DNA of 64,000 nucleotides from NCBI GenBank assembly GCA_965224575.1, contig CBDCZQ010000003.1, positions 62,001 to 126,000 of the forward strand. The letters run 5' to 3'. Below are positions 29,901 to 39,336 of this stretch, one piece after another. The first letter of the stretch is position 1; every line of letters starts with the position of its first letter. This DNA comes from QPIN01 sp965224575 (GTDB taxonomy: Bacteria > Pseudomonadota > Gammaproteobacteria > Methylococcales > Methylomonadaceae). Under the pieces are notes generated by a model. That model made no database searches. It saw nothing but the letters and a program-made list of their open reading frames with translations, and was not told the origin of the DNA. The translations under genes and the position numbers were made by a program.

Positions 29901-30068
29901 TTACCAGATTCGGCTATACCTCATTTACCTGCTACTTATGATACCAATAGTTTATTATTAACTATTCCTGATGTTTTTGCTTTGCAAAAACATTTTCGAG
30001 CTACCTTAATCAATCAAGGTAATTTTAATTTTTCATTACAGGAAACTACTGAATTATCTCCTCAATAA
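26922..30068 (+). CDS. Secreted NHL-repeat protein with C13 (legumain)-like protease domain
   Basis: 1048 aa with signal peptide (LGLSILLSILSLFFNTGYA). Residues 35-590 are NHL repeats of the form NPxGIxxxxxGxVYVxDxxNNRIQVF, about 11 blades, giving one or two propellers. Residues 605-825 carry a caspase-fold domain of the C13 type: KAIILAGGG start, catalytic His695 in YLVDHGGPG and Cys736 in IIEACKSGSF. An Ig-like segment follows (NPPTVNLLTPEPNS...). The last 95 residues are two copies of the shared C-terminal module (FVPYVVVDNIFYQAEL, LLTIPDVFALQKHFRATL). Likely exported; the propeller may bind substrate or scaffold. A protease with cleavage after Asn/Asp is family knowledge, not shown here. 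Confidence 0.82.
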   Translation: MNIIITKKSLGLSILLSILSLFFNTGYAEDTFQATGIWPKIAQNAWYFNNPRGMARDSQGHIYVTDEGTNSVRVFNEDGEFIRSWGKLGTGDGEFNNPFGITVSESGFVYVVDKKNNRIQVFNTDGIFLTKWGSQGAGPGQFNFPHFLAVSRSGLVYVADRLNNRIQVFNGSGKFIRQWGTKGTEPGQLLTPQGVAFDSEESLYVTDSNNHRVQVFSKEGTFLRSFAEPEAANGQFKILGGISIDEKDQVFITDFETEEILLFSKNGDFIRKWGGFGFVNEKMNNPWGIVAQNGQVWVADNSNNRIQIYDTNGVYLIGWQSQGSAIGQFVVPHIAVGPNKLLYVTDQENHRIQIFDENGEILSTFGEKGSGSGDFNQPTDITFDTENRMYVVDAINARVQVFSLTGEFISSWKTTLDETEVSRPRAIAISPINQQVYVSIQNHNRIQVYTKNGEFLRQFGHKGTGDGEFDFPADLVINNNGLLIVADSRNDRIQAFSSDDMFVGKVGSLGNGPLEFNKPKGLDLTSDGLLYIADANNSRIQILRITGEFFQSFTEPGSALGQINKPSSIAHIDNNTFYVAEEANNRIQKFVRTQSNTGNNTGNKLNKAIILAGGGPSTETYSNLIWDATELLTNKAVDALNIQGYSLDQIKFLTAGNIDSSRNYELEPASLANLELAITEWSADAENVVIYLVDHGGPGKFQVNSEEILNTDQLNSWVSQLQSKIPGKTTVIIEACKSGSFLNSISISGHPFIASSNAEQPAVISNGGLNSFSYYFWSEISSGGTLQTAFKRARQGMSSHIFKGKPQSAQLDFNGDKILNQSDYNVLDNFCLGNCTTYAANPPTVNLLTPEPNSDNIVFNNKTQMDFSLQVTNLESIISAWALITRPDFDHPDSDEPVSDLPLIELSCDSQSICRGNYNQFNRPGEYQIDFYVKDANLDQSLAKKVIIEHTLPLFDEATGQLFVPYVVVDNIFYQAELQMQSNGIFTLTSGTQLPDSAIPHLPATYDTNSLLLTIPDVFALQKHFRATLINQGNFNFSLQETTELSPQ

Positions 30069-30216
30069 ATTCCGAAGAATAGCTTTTACTAAGAATAAAC
30101 ACTTTTGCACAGGATTTTTCCTGTTTCGACCTCTTTAAAAATTCGAGTACTTTCTATAAGTCGTAAGGAAATGAGTAATAAATTATCTACCAGAACTGCA
30201 CATGGATGTGCATAGG

Positions 30217-31980
30217 TAATTAGAGTCTGCTCAGTAAATCAGCACGAGTTTTTTACAAAACTGGCCAAAAAATTGAAAAATTCTCTGCATCTGACAACAT
30301 AATATTTTTTCAATTTGTTTTAACGACAATATATCTCTGATTTGACTGCTTTTACGACAGGCAAAAAAGATCCTTTCCAGGATCAATAGGTTCATCACCA
30401 AGAATATGCTATTGATCCATGCCAGTGAGGTATCTGCACGCTTGGCTCTAATATAATTCAGTCGATAGCCATTCTTGCCTTGGCCAAATTTGCCTTCAAT
30501 GGGTATCCGTTGTAGATAATCTGCTCTTCGTTGTGCTTTGAGTTGTTTGAGTTCTTCCCGGTTGTCTTCTGTCTCTTTCTTGGGTCGACCGAGTGGTTTT
30601 CCCGCAAAGTGGATGCCTTTGCTTTTAAGATAATTCCGGTTTTCTCGCGTGCCATAAAGTGGGTCTGCCAAGATCTTTTCTGGGTAATAGCCCGTTCGCT
30701 GATGATAGTGTTCAACTTGTGATGTTAAATCCAACCCTTCATGAAAAGCATCCCAGCGCAAATGATCTACACGAGAAAACCCATCATCTGTTAGGCTGAC
30801 ACTGAGTTTAGCGCCAAATTCAACCACCTTGTTTTGTTTGCCTCGAATGATGGGGCGTACATAAGGTTGGCTGATACTGACGATTCTATTATCACAACGA
30901 CGAGTTTTAGTGGTATACATTGCCCATTGCTGTTCATAGAGGTGTTGAATCACCCAGTAGCGATAGAGTAACCAGCGAGGTAATGGAAGTTCTGTGCCTT
31001 CAGGCCAGTATGTCAGGAGTTGTTCAATATGTCTCAGGTTACGGCGAAGATATTGCAGTTGTTGTTTTATTCCTCGGCGTAGTTTTTTCCTGCCAGGACG
31101 TTTTTGTTTGACGATCGATAAAAAAGCAGATCGTGCCTTTTCTCGATAGGTACGTGGCTTCTTATCCAGCGTTGTTTCTAAATAAAGGAAATCAATGATT
31201 TTCTCACTGAACTCACGCGCTTCATTGAGTAGGTTAAGGTCTGTTGGATAACGGATGGCTTGCTCAACCACAGTGGCATCAAGAATCAGTTTGCCTTGAT
31301 GTGTGTCAATTTCTTTTGAATTTCCTATTTCTATTTCTTGTGAATCAGATTTCGCTTCGTCTTCTACGTTTCCTTGCAATGAATCATCTTCGTTTTCTTT
31401 GCTATTGATCTGCGATGAGGGGTCTGATTCTAGGTCTGCTTTAGCCTGACTTTTTTCCTTTTCGCCATCATGTGCGTTAATAATCGCTTGCTCGAATACT
31501 TCAAAAACGGATGCTCCCATGCGTTTTCTAATATCAACGAGTAATGAAGGCGCAAAGGGTGGTTCCGCCTGAAAACTGGCAAATCCTACAAAAAATTGCA
31601 TATAAGGGTTTTCTTGAATTTGCTGAACCGTTTCAATATCAGAAAGGCTTAGCTTGTGTTTTATGATCACTGCACCGATGACGCAGCGTGCATCCTTGGC
31701 TGGACGCCCTGTGTCTGCCGAAAGCCCTTGATAATAACCCTCTGCTAAGTCATCCCAGGGAATGCATTGACTCATTTTTACCCAGCGATTGTGTTTATCT
31801 AGAGCCGTGTCAAAAGGCCAGTCAAATTCTGCTAGAGTGAGTTGTTTCGAGCTACAGGTTCGGATCATAGGTGCACAGGTTTTGAGTCGTTTATCTGTTT
31901 TTCCGTGCACTATTTTATCATAAATAGACTAATATATTAATATTATCAATGCGTTGTGGTTTCTGAGTAGACTCTAATTA
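30217..31980 (-). mobile_element. DUF772-type insertion sequence, complete
   Basis: 18-base inverted repeats bound it: TAATTAGAGTCTGCTCAG at 30217-30234 and CTGAGTAGACTCTAATTA at 31963-31980, one mismatch. A single intact transposase fills the interior. No clear target duplication was found. It separates the NHL-C13 gene from the glycan genes. Confidence 0.85.
30231..31910 (-). CDS. DUF772/DDE transposase (IS4-IS5 superfamily)
   Basis: 559 aa. The N-terminal DUF772 part (ARCVIGAVIIKHKLSLSDIETVQQI, QENPYMQFFVGF) is followed by an acidic, low-complexity insert (about 165-210) and then a DDE core: Asp in KLILDATVVEQ, Asp in ILADPLYGTRENRNYL, Glu in IPIEGKFGQGKNGY. The stop lies within the left inverted repeat. 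No frameshift, so possibly active. The ISfinder family (IS5 or IS1182-like) cannot be fixed without a search. Confidence 0.88.
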   Translation of the reverse strand: MHGKTDKRLKTCAPMIRTCSSKQLTLAEFDWPFDTALDKHNRWVKMSQCIPWDDLAEGYYQGLSADTGRPAKDARCVIGAVIIKHKLSLSDIETVQQIQENPYMQFFVGFASFQAEPPFAPSLLVDIRKRMGASVFEVFEQAIINAHDGEKEKSQAKADLESDPSSQINSKENEDDSLQGNVEDEAKSDSQEIEIGNSKEIDTHQGKLILDATVVEQAIRYPTDLNLLNEAREFSEKIIDFLYLETTLDKKPRTYREKARSAFLSIVKQKRPGRKKLRRGIKQQLQYLRRNLRHIEQLLTYWPEGTELPLPRWLLYRYWVIQHLYEQQWAMYTTKTRRCDNRIVSISQPYVRPIIRGKQNKVVEFGAKLSVSLTDDGFSRVDHLRWDAFHEGLDLTSQVEHYHQRTGYYPEKILADPLYGTRENRNYLKSKGIHFAGKPLGRPKKETEDNREELKQLKAQRRADYLQRIPIEGKFGQGKNGYRLNYIRAKRADTSLAWINSIFLVMNLLILERIFFACRKSSQIRDILSLKQIEKILCCQMQRIFQFFGQFCKKLVLIY

Positions 31981-32301
31981 TCGCAGATACTAGGCGGAGG
32001 GCACATATATCGCCTGCATCAGCTGGCTTATTGTGATCTTCAGCTCATACTTCCATTCTTTTAAGAACACCATTGCAGTAGATAGCCCTTTTCTTTTTCT
32101 GAAAACAAATCTGGTACATCCACGACAAACCTTATATACATTTCTCTTCATGAAACATAACAATCTATTTAACCGAAGCTCTACACTTGATTAGACAAGC
32201 TTTAGCAGTTCTTATGGTTTAGTGTAAAGTAATATGGATGATTTATTAACTACAAGACCTAGTTAAAATTCAATTACTCACAGTATTTTCACAATATAAG
32301 C
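31981..32301. other. Spacer between IS and glycan genes
   Basis: A 54-codon minus-strand frame (31990-32151, MKRNVYKVCRGCTRF...) is present but matches nothing known and lacks support. It may be the remnant of a gene cut by the IS. Nothing else was seen. Confidence 0.3.
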
Positions 32302-33069
32302 TTAATTATTCTTAAATGCTATTATCGCATCTTGGTAACCCCCATCAAACTTACCCCTAGCCTTTTTACACCAGCTTCCATAAGTCACTTTTTTTATAGT
32401 CAACCCGGCTTCTGAATAAAGTTGTAGAATCACATCTTCATCCAACAGTATTACTTTTTCAGGACAATCGGGATCTTGCATATAACCACTATCTATTGGA
32501 TGCCATTTACCCAGGCTTACAGATTCCTTAAAATGTTTAGAAACAAGTTGATCAACAAGGAAATAAGTAATATAACAATATTTTCCTGGCTTAAGCATTC
32601 TACTAATTTCAAGTAGATAAGTTCTCACGTGATTAATTTTCATATGCGTAAAAACAGAGGTAAGATTGATAAAATCAACATAATCATTAGGCAAAGGAAA
32701 AAAAATAGTACTTTTATCAGTGCTACTTTCCGGATTATAAAATTTACTATGAACATCTATCCATTGAAAGTTAAAATTGATGTGCCCAGCATATTTTTCT
32801 CTGCACCATTTGATTGAGCATTTGTTATTGTCAAAACCATAATAAGTTCCCATATCTTTTAAAAGAGGAATTAATGGACGTGCTATACGTCCTAGTCCAC
32901 AACCAATATCAAGTATAATACTGCTATTGCTAATAAACCCCTTCGAAACATACCAATCGACTAAGTTTTCACCTATTTCGATAAAATTTCCTTGCCCAAT
33001 TCTTTGGGAAGCAATAAGATCATCAGAAGGAACAAGCTCATCACTAGCTATATTCGAAAACATCGGCAT
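32302..33069 (-). CDS. Class I SAM-dependent methyltransferase
   Basis: 255 aa. SAM-binding motif I is ILDIGCGLGRIARPL (about 60-74), the acidic motif II is YYGFDNN, and the post-motif region FINLTSVFTHMKINHVRTYLLEISRMLKPGKY is typical. A strong AGGGGG ribosome-binding site precedes the ATG. Third gene of a minus-strand run after the WbsX/GT protein and the sulfotransferase, so it probably methylates a sugar or glycan end, but the acceptor is inferred from context only. Confidence 0.82.
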   Translation of the reverse strand: MPMFSNIASDELVPSDDLIASQRIGQGNFIEIGENLVDWYVSKGFISNSSIILDIGCGLGRIARPLIPLLKDMGTYYGFDNNKCSIKWCREKYAGHINFNFQWIDVHSKFYNPESSTDKSTIFFPLPNDYVDFINLTSVFTHMKINHVRTYLLEISRMLKPGKYCYITYFLVDQLVSKHFKESVSLGKWHPIDSGYMQDPDCPEKVILLDEDVILQLYSEAGLTIKKVTYGSWCKKARGKFDGGYQDAIIAFKNN

Positions 33070-33118
33070 CTTAACCCCCTAAAAAGTAAAAGTAACTGTC
33101 AGGCTAACAATAAATAAA

Positions 33119-33997
33119 TCATAAATTTATTTCTATCGGCCCAGAATTAGTATATCCAAAAAGTTTCAATTCATCTGCCATCAATTCGTCAAACATTCCA
33201 ATAATTTCTAGTGGTAGTTTTTGCATCCATGATCGTGCAGAATCATAGGTATTTTGATTAGTCATATGATGCTGATAATTTTCTATATTCTGCTCCACAT
33301 ACTCATAATTTAAAGCAAGATTAATCCAGGAGGCAAGTTTTTTCAATTCTACTTCTGGCGTTAAAACTAAATCTTCATATCTAAGGACTATATATTTCTC
33401 ACTTCCGTTTAAATACTTCGAAACTGAAGAAAAAAACTGTTTTCTTGGTTCAATCATTCTTTCTGCAAAAGTTTGAATAGTGTCATTATTTTTCCAACCA
33501 AAGCCATTAAATCCTCTTTTTTTATTAAAGGCAATTATTGATGCTAATTCTCCTCGAGGGTCTCTCACTAAAAATATATTTTTTGTTTTAGGTAAAATAT
33601 TATTAATATGGTTGGCAATATCGAGTGCTACTTTTTCCGCATAGTACACATATTCATTACCCGTTTTATGTTTGACTTCAGAAGAAAATTGATGCCACAT
33701 AGCTTGTAACAATCTTGACTTCATATTTTCAGTATCCACATAATTAGAATATTCGTAGGGCATTTTTGCCATAATAGGACATACCCCTAGATTTATATTG
33801 CTGTCATCCCAATGAAAACTCTCAGTTTGCATACCATAATCTTGAACCGGCAAGAATGATAAACGAGTAAAATAACTTAAAAATCTTGACTCAAACGGAT
33901 AGTCATTTGGAACAAAAATATTTTTGGAAGTATTTAGGATTTGTATCAAAAGCGTTGTTCCCGTACGTCCAAATGCTCTGATTAATATTGGTGTCAT
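33119..33997 (-). CDS. Sulfotransferase-family protein
   Basis: 292 aa. The 5'-phosphosulfate loop of PAPS-dependent sulfotransferases is at the N-terminus (LIRAFGRTGTTLLIQIL, 4-20), and the 3'-phosphate segment FLVRDPRGELASIIAFNKK is near 145. The C-terminal LRYEDLVLTPEVELKKLASW is also typical. Start lies 10 bases after the stop of the 1717-aa gene, so the two are one operon. Likely adds sulfate to a cell-surface glycan; the acceptor is unknown. Confidence 0.85.
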   Translation of the reverse strand: MTPILIRAFGRTGTTLLIQILNTSKNIFVPNDYPFESRFLSYFTRLSFLPVQDYGMQTESFHWDDSNINLGVCPIMAKMPYEYSNYVDTENMKSRLLQAMWHQFSSEVKHKTGNEYVYYAEKVALDIANHINNILPKTKNIFLVRDPRGELASIIAFNKKRGFNGFGWKNNDTIQTFAERMIEPRKQFFSSVSKYLNGSEKYIVLRYEDLVLTPEVELKKLASWINLALNYEYVEQNIENYQHHMTNQNTYDSARSWMQKLPLEIIGMFDELMADELKLFGYTNSGPIEINL

Positions 33998-34007
33998 ATA
34001 TTTATTC

Positions 34008-37000
34008 TCAGTTTATATAGTCAATAAATAATTCCTGCAACTGTTTTTCTATCGGTTTTTCATAAATCCAAATCAACTCCACAAAACTGTTATCCTTCAC
34101 TATAGGCTCCATCCATTCCATCTCATTCCCCATCACTAAAAACTTTAACTGATAATTGATTTGTTCTTGTTTCCTCTTTTGTTTCAATAAACTAATTTCT
34201 TCTAACCACTTTTCTTCTGACAAACTGACCACTACTTTAACAGTTGAATCACTCTTTTTCGTATGGTTTTTTTGAGGGTAATTTACCTTGCTTAAATCCA
34301 ACCGTTCAATTATTTGAGAGTAAAATCGAGCCATAATTTGAAATGCATAGGGAATTTCATCTGAAATAGAGTAAGAATCTGTATGATGTTTAACAGCATT
34401 TTTTAGATCCTTTAAATTAATTTTTGAATCTTCTGGTAATTTACCTAGCAGTATATTAAATTCATTACTCACTATCATCGTCCACTTGTTTCTATTTGGT
34501 TCAATCCATTGTCGTTCAATCACTATATGAGCTGATAGACCAAAACTAATAAAATGACCTTCCTTTTTTAAAATCCCAGTCAAAACCTGATTATTATTTT
34601 TATTACCTTCCATCGAATGAATTGATATTATTCTATTGTTATTTACATCAATCTCAGCATCTAACATAAATAACTTAACCGCATCATCATCTGCTAAAAA
34701 AATAATTTGAAGATCATACTTTTTCAGAAAACAATGTATTAATCGGGATGTATTATTACTATCAGAAAATACATCTTGAGAGAGTATCAAGGTCGCCGGT
34801 GTTTTTTGTTGCAATTTTTCTAGCGCTTTAACAGGTTCTAGTTGCTTTATTAATTGTTGATATTGTGCTTGAAACGACGGGTTGCTTCTTAATTGAGGAT
34901 GTTCCTCTGTTAGATTAGGAAAAAGCTGATACATCTTTTCTAGCTTTTGAAAAACATCTATCCTTGTTTTACTACTGAAAATATTGGGTTTATGCTGCGC
35001 TAATCGCAGATAGAAAGCCATGGTCTCCAGGATTAGTTTTTCACCTTTTTGTAGTACATTCCCCATGACACTTTGCGAGTGCCGACGGTGATAATTTAAT
35101 ATTTCTGATAGATATGACACCTTACCTTTTTCTGCCAAACTGATCCAGAACCACCAGTCACCGGAGAATCCATATTGCTGAATCATGGTTAAATCTTTTT
35201 CAACAGCATTACGCCGAAAAACAACTGCGCTAGCATTGGGAATTACATTCGTAGAGACTAAACATTTTTCTATTAATTCTTTACCTTCCATTTTAAAAGA
35301 GTGGTGCCAAAACATACCCTGTTCTTTTACATAATAGGTTTTATACTCAAACCCATCTCCATGGCCTTTCTCATTAACAATACATGAATCAGCCCATGCC
35401 AAGACTACATTTTTATCAATGAACTCCTCTGCAAGCTTTGCTAATAAATTGGGTTCGCAATAGTCATCGGCTTCTGCGATCCAGATTAATTCACCTTTTG
35501 CTTGCTTAATTCCTTTCGCCCATTGAACAAAGGGATTCCCGCTATTACTTTTACTTTTAATCAATTTGATCGGGATTGCACTGGTATCAGAAAATAATTG
35601 AATCACTTCCAGGCTGTAGTCAGTAGAAGCATCATCCAATACAATAATTTCAGTCGGTGACAGAGTCTGATCTACGATAGTTCGTAACCGTAATTCTAAA
35701 TAACGTCCGTAGTTAAAATTAGGAACGATCACTGTGATGGTCGGTATAGCAAAATTTTCATACCATGGCTGAGGTTTACTTATGCCTTTCATCACTGCTT
35801 TCGGAGGAACCCCAGCTAATAATGCCAATAATTTTTTTAGATAATCTGGGTAACCAAAATTATCACGACAATATTGATAGACATATTGACTGATACGATT
35901 TCGTCGTGATGTTCCCTCTACCAAGCTGACGATGGCTTCTGACATTGCTGATACATCTATATACGGAACCAGTGCCCCTGTTTTATCATTAACAATATCA
36001 ACATAGCCCCCACCCCCGTCAAAAGCAACAACTGGTAATCCTGCATCAAAAGCTTCCATCACTACACTAGGAAAAGGGTCTTCACGACTGGTCAGTGCAA
36101 AAACATCTGCAGCAACGTAGTAACGGCTAGTATCCTGAACAAAACCGGTGATATGAAAACTATTATCTAACCCTAATTGTTTTATATCTGCCTGTATATA
36201 AGATGATAAGTTATCTTCTACAGCTCCTACCCAAATAAAAGCAATATCGGTGTGTGCTAATAAACGACTAACAATTCCTGCCATCAGTACAAAAAGATCA
36301 ATCCCTTTACGCTTATCACCAAAACCACATCCCATAATAAGCAATGTATTTTCAGAAAAATCTAATTTTTCTCGAATTTTCGATCGTATTTTTTGTCGTT
36401 GTTCACTATGAGGATTAAAAACAATCCCTTGTGGAGCAATAAGAATTTTCTTAGGTTCTGGGTAGTATCGATTAACAAATTCATTAGCGACAATATTGGA
36501 TGCGAACACAATACTATCGGCATTTCTAGCTATACTCCAACAATCCTTTTGTAAATTTTGTGCTTCTATTAAGGAGGGAAGTTCATGGATCAGACTTACA
36601 ACATGATAATCTAATGTTTTTAAAATCTGTACGACTTCACCCGTCACTACTGTATTACTAATGACTTTTTTAGTGCCTAATGATTTGTAATAAATAGCAA
36701 TATCTTTTAAACTTTGTTTCCAGTTTTCAGCATTATCTAAAACTAAAGTAGTACCCACATGCTCATATTCCGTTACGAGTTCTCCTCCTTTCAATAGCAG
36801 TATCAATACATCTATTTGAAACTCCTGCTTCAAACATCTCACCATATTGAGCATATTGATTTGAGCACCATTTCGATGGGCATCATGCCCTACTATAACT
36901 ATTCTCTGCTGGTCGATAATACGATTGAAAATAAAATTAGGCATGCCCTGCTTCCAGTATGTATTTTGCATCAAATATGGAGCTAGTACTTTTGCTTGTT

Positions 37001-39161
37001 GTGTTGCTTCTAGTAATTCATACCCAAAAAAACTATCGGGTTCTAACACAGCACCTTCTGCCCATTCATTCCAGGCATTAATAAAAACAAGTCCCTGTTT
37101 ATTTTCTACTGCCGACTTGGCTGTACTTTGACTTAACCAGTTTCGATACTGATTTACAGAAAAATTATGGAAGATATCAGCTGATTTTTTACGCCTGGCC
37201 GTATTGTCCCAAGCAAGAAAACATCCTCTGTGTAATGAATAAGGTTCTCTTGGTCTATTTATAAATGCATCTGCGTAGGTTTGATAATCAAACACCGAGC
37301 CTTTGAACTGTTCTACGGTAAACTGAATCTCATTCAGCTCTTGATAATATTTTGTATCAGGATATTTTTCATGTACTGAATGGGGTGGAAATTCAACCGC
37401 AGCATCAAACCCATAAGGCCTTGGGTCATCAAAACCAAATGATTGTACTGCGCATAAATGCAGTTCTCCTATCCCTTCTTTACGACACCATTTACGCCAG
37501 GCTTTAACTGTTTTTTTAGGCGTTGCTAATTTATCAGCTCGATAAATTAGCAAAACCAGCTTATCATTTTGACGGATATAATCCGGATGTCTTAATAAGG
37601 GCTCAATATCCTGGATAAAACGGAAATCAGATTCTATGGAATGTTTTTGCGCCAACAATACTTCACCTGACAACCCATCCCAACTCCGTGTCCAATCTTC
37701 ATTAGCCCAGCAAATACAAAAAGGAAATGGGCCAGTGTTACCCTCTACTAAATCTTGAAGGGGCCGTTCTAATACCCGCTTCCCATCAAACCAATAGTAA
37801 TAATAACAAAAGGCATCAATCCCATATTGTTTTGCTAGTTCGAATTGAGCATTAACAGACTCAGGTACTCGCAAATCGTAATACCCTAGCGATGTAGGTC
37901 TTCTTGGTTGCAGATGACCTTCAAATAGTTCTGTAGCAGTGGTAACGTTATTCCATTCAGTAAAACCCTTTCCCCACCATTGATCGTTTTCAGATATAGG
38001 ATGAAACTGGGGTAAATAAAAAGCAATGAATCGTGTGTGTTTTTTATGTCGGGGTGCAGTTAAGCAATCTAATCTTTCTAATAAACTTGAATCTCCGGGA
38101 ATTTTCTTTAATGCCTTGGTGATTAACTTTATTGCAGCTGTTTCGTCATTACATGAGCATAATAAATCACTATAAAAAGAGTAGGCTTGGGGGCTTTTAT
38201 TATCCAAAACTATGGCTTTTTTAAATTGTGCTTCTGCGGCTTCTAGTTGTAAGTTTTTACCAAATAAGTCGCCTATCTTACAAATCAGTTCATATTGCTT
38301 TTCATCATCATTACTAGTGATTTCGCTTAACTGTTTTTCAAGATCTTTAATTTCCTGCTCATAACCTTTAACAGCCCTCTCTGACTTTAATCGAATTTTT
38401 CTAGCCTGAATTTCAGCGGGTGTATTTTCCCATATCGAATCATCAAGAAAAGGATATTTCTGTTCCTGATGTATTCGTTTTAATAAGGGCATTAGAAAAC
38501 TTCTGGTTTCAAAATCCCAATTGAGTTCTTTGATTCTAAAGCTAAAACGATACACAGATTCATCCATAAAATCATCAGGAATACGAATCACAAAACGACC
38601 ACGACCTCCTAGTTCATGTGCTAAATCAGTTTGTGTACAGGCAATAACTTTTGAATCATAGATTAATTCTAGGGTATAAATTCTATCCGTAATTTTTGCA
38701 TCTTTAAACCAGCCAGCTATTTTACACCGGGAATAAAAACCATCAATATAATAGCTATATCGTCCTAGTTTCATCCATTGCGTGATTCTTGAGTAAATCA
38801 GCTTTTCCTTAGAAAAAATAGGGATTGAAAGCTTATCGTCTTCAAGCTTAAACTCTAGATTATATTGCGTAGCAGAAAGTAATATGGGTAAATTATCGCT
38901 AGCTATATTTGCCCAACTAAATTCAAACCCAGGTTTAACGGGTTGATTTACAACCTGAACTACATCTTCTCTAGTAAGACCCGTTTGAGTAGCACCTATC
39001 AAGCTACCTTCAAGATAAATATTAATTTTATGGATAGCTGAAGGACAACTTAAATTGACTAACCAGCCATAAACCACCCCTTTTCTATTTAATGTCTCCA
39101 CACATCCAAACCAGCCCGTATCTCCATTAGGGACAAATTCCGAACTAATAAATTTGATCAA
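34008..39161 (-). CDS. Giant multidomain glycan enzyme: WbsX, GT4 and GT2
   Basis: 1717 aa from a TTG at 39161 with an AAGGAG site at ideal spacing. Residues 1-260 contain beta-rich segments (YGWLVNLSCPSAIHKINIYLEG) and a coiled coil; 280-355 are TPR-like. Residues 375-720 form a WbsX/GH99-like domain (RFIAFYLPQFHPISENDQWW..GFTEW, CYYYYWFDGKRVLERPL, CICWANEDWTRSWDG, FINAWNEWAEG). Residues 750-1110 are a GT-B GT4 unit (IVGHDAHRNGAQINML, ILIAPQGI, EDPFPSVVMEAFDAGLPVV). Residues 1140-1370 are a GT-A GT2 unit (TVIVPNFNYGRYL, ILDDAS-like VLDDASTDYS, WIAEADDY). The last 350 residues are unrecognised. Probably makes successive linkages of a surface polysaccharide. First gene of the run with the sulfotransferase and methyltransferase. 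Confidence 0.88.
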   Translation of the reverse strand: MIKFISSEFVPNGDTGWFGCVETLNRKGVVYGWLVNLSCPSAIHKINIYLEGSLIGATQTGLTREDVVQVVNQPVKPGFEFSWANIASDNLPILLSATQYNLEFKLEDDKLSIPIFSKEKLIYSRITQWMKLGRYSYYIDGFYSRCKIAGWFKDAKITDRIYTLELIYDSKVIACTQTDLAHELGGRGRFVIRIPDDFMDESVYRFSFRIKELNWDFETRSFLMPLLKRIHQEQKYPFLDDSIWENTPAEIQARKIRLKSERAVKGYEQEIKDLEKQLSEITSNDDEKQYELICKIGDLFGKNLQLEAAEAQFKKAIVLDNKSPQAYSFYSDLLCSCNDETAAIKLITKALKKIPGDSSLLERLDCLTAPRHKKHTRFIAFYLPQFHPISENDQWWGKGFTEWNNVTTATELFEGHLQPRRPTSLGYYDLRVPESVNAQFELAKQYGIDAFCYYYYWFDGKRVLERPLQDLVEGNTGPFPFCICWANEDWTRSWDGLSGEVLLAQKHSIESDFRFIQDIEPLLRHPDYIRQNDKLVLLIYRADKLATPKKTVKAWRKWCRKEGIGELHLCAVQSFGFDDPRPYGFDAAVEFPPHSVHEKYPDTKYYQELNEIQFTVEQFKGSVFDYQTYADAFINRPREPYSLHRGCFLAWDNTARRKKSADIFHNFSVNQYRNWLSQSTAKSAVENKQGLVFINAWNEWAEGAVLEPDSFFGYELLEATQQAKVLAPYLMQNTYWKQGMPNFIFNRIIDQQRIVIVGHDAHRNGAQINMLNMVRCLKQEFQIDVLILLLKGGELVTEYEHVGTTLVLDNAENWKQSLKDIAIYYKSLGTKKVISNTVVTGEVVQILKTLDYHVVSLIHELPSLIEAQNLQKDCWSIARNADSIVFASNIVANEFVNRYYPEPKKILIAPQGIVFNPHSEQRQKIRSKIREKLDFSENTLLIMGCGFGDKRKGIDLFVLMAGIVSRLLAHTDIAFIWVGAVEDNLSSYIQADIKQLGLDNSFHITGFVQDTSRYYVAADVFALTSREDPFPSVVMEAFDAGLPVVAFDGGGGYVDIVNDKTGALVPYIDVSAMSEAIVSLVEGTSRRNRISQYVYQYCRDNFGYPDYLKKLLALLAGVPPKAVMKGISKPQPWYENFAIPTITVIVPNFNYGRYLELRLRTIVDQTLSPTEIIVLDDASTDYSLEVIQLFSDTSAIPIKLIKSKSNSGNPFVQWAKGIKQAKGELIWIAEADDYCEPNLLAKLAEEFIDKNVVLAWADSCIVNEKGHGDGFEYKTYYVKEQGMFWHHSFKMEGKELIEKCLVSTNVIPNASAVVFRRNAVEKDLTMIQQYGFSGDWWFWISLAEKGKVSYLSEILNYHRRHSQSVMGNVLQKGEKLILETMAFYLRLAQHKPNIFSSKTRIDVFQKLEKMYQLFPNLTEEHPQLRSNPSFQAQYQQLIKQLEPVKALEKLQQKTPATLILSQDVFSDSNNTSRLIHCFLKKYDLQIIFLADDDAVKLFMLDAEIDVNNNRIISIHSMEGNKNNNQVLTGILKKEGHFISFGLSAHIVIERQWIEPNRNKWTMIVSNEFNILLGKLPEDSKINLKDLKNAVKHHTDSYSISDEIPYAFQIMARFYSQIIERLDLSKVNYPQKNHTKKSDSTVKVVVSLSEEKWLEEISLLKQKRKQEQINYQLKFLVMGNEMEWMEPIVKDNSFVELIWIYEKPIEKQLQELFIDYIN

Positions 39162-39213
39162 AAAAACTCCTTATACCAATGGGCGATAATATCCGCAGTA
39201 AATCAATAGTGAA

Positions 39214-39307
39214 TCAATAGTGAATCAATTTTGCAGGCTTCCCGCCCACAATAGCATAAGCACGCACCTCTTTAGTAACCACAGAACCCGTCGCAATTAT
39301 CGACCCT
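39214..39307 (-). pseudogene. C-terminal remnant of a hexapeptide acyltransferase
   Basis: The minus strand reads GSIIATGSVVTKEVRAYAIV then GGKPAKLIHY and a stop, the classic tail of left-handed beta-helix O-acetyltransferases (compare VVGAGSVVTKNIPAYSLVVG in the intact gene at 41652). The rest of the gene is missing and the sequence runs into IS256 debris. A short direct repeat AATCAATAGTG x2 lies at its 3' end. Confidence 0.75.
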
Positions 39308-39336
39308 ATAAATAATTCTGTGTAACTGCCGAGGTT

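Noticed and set aside
31990..32151. 54-codon minus-strand frame
   Set aside because: No family, no ribosome-binding site, beside an IS; kept only as a note in the gap entry.
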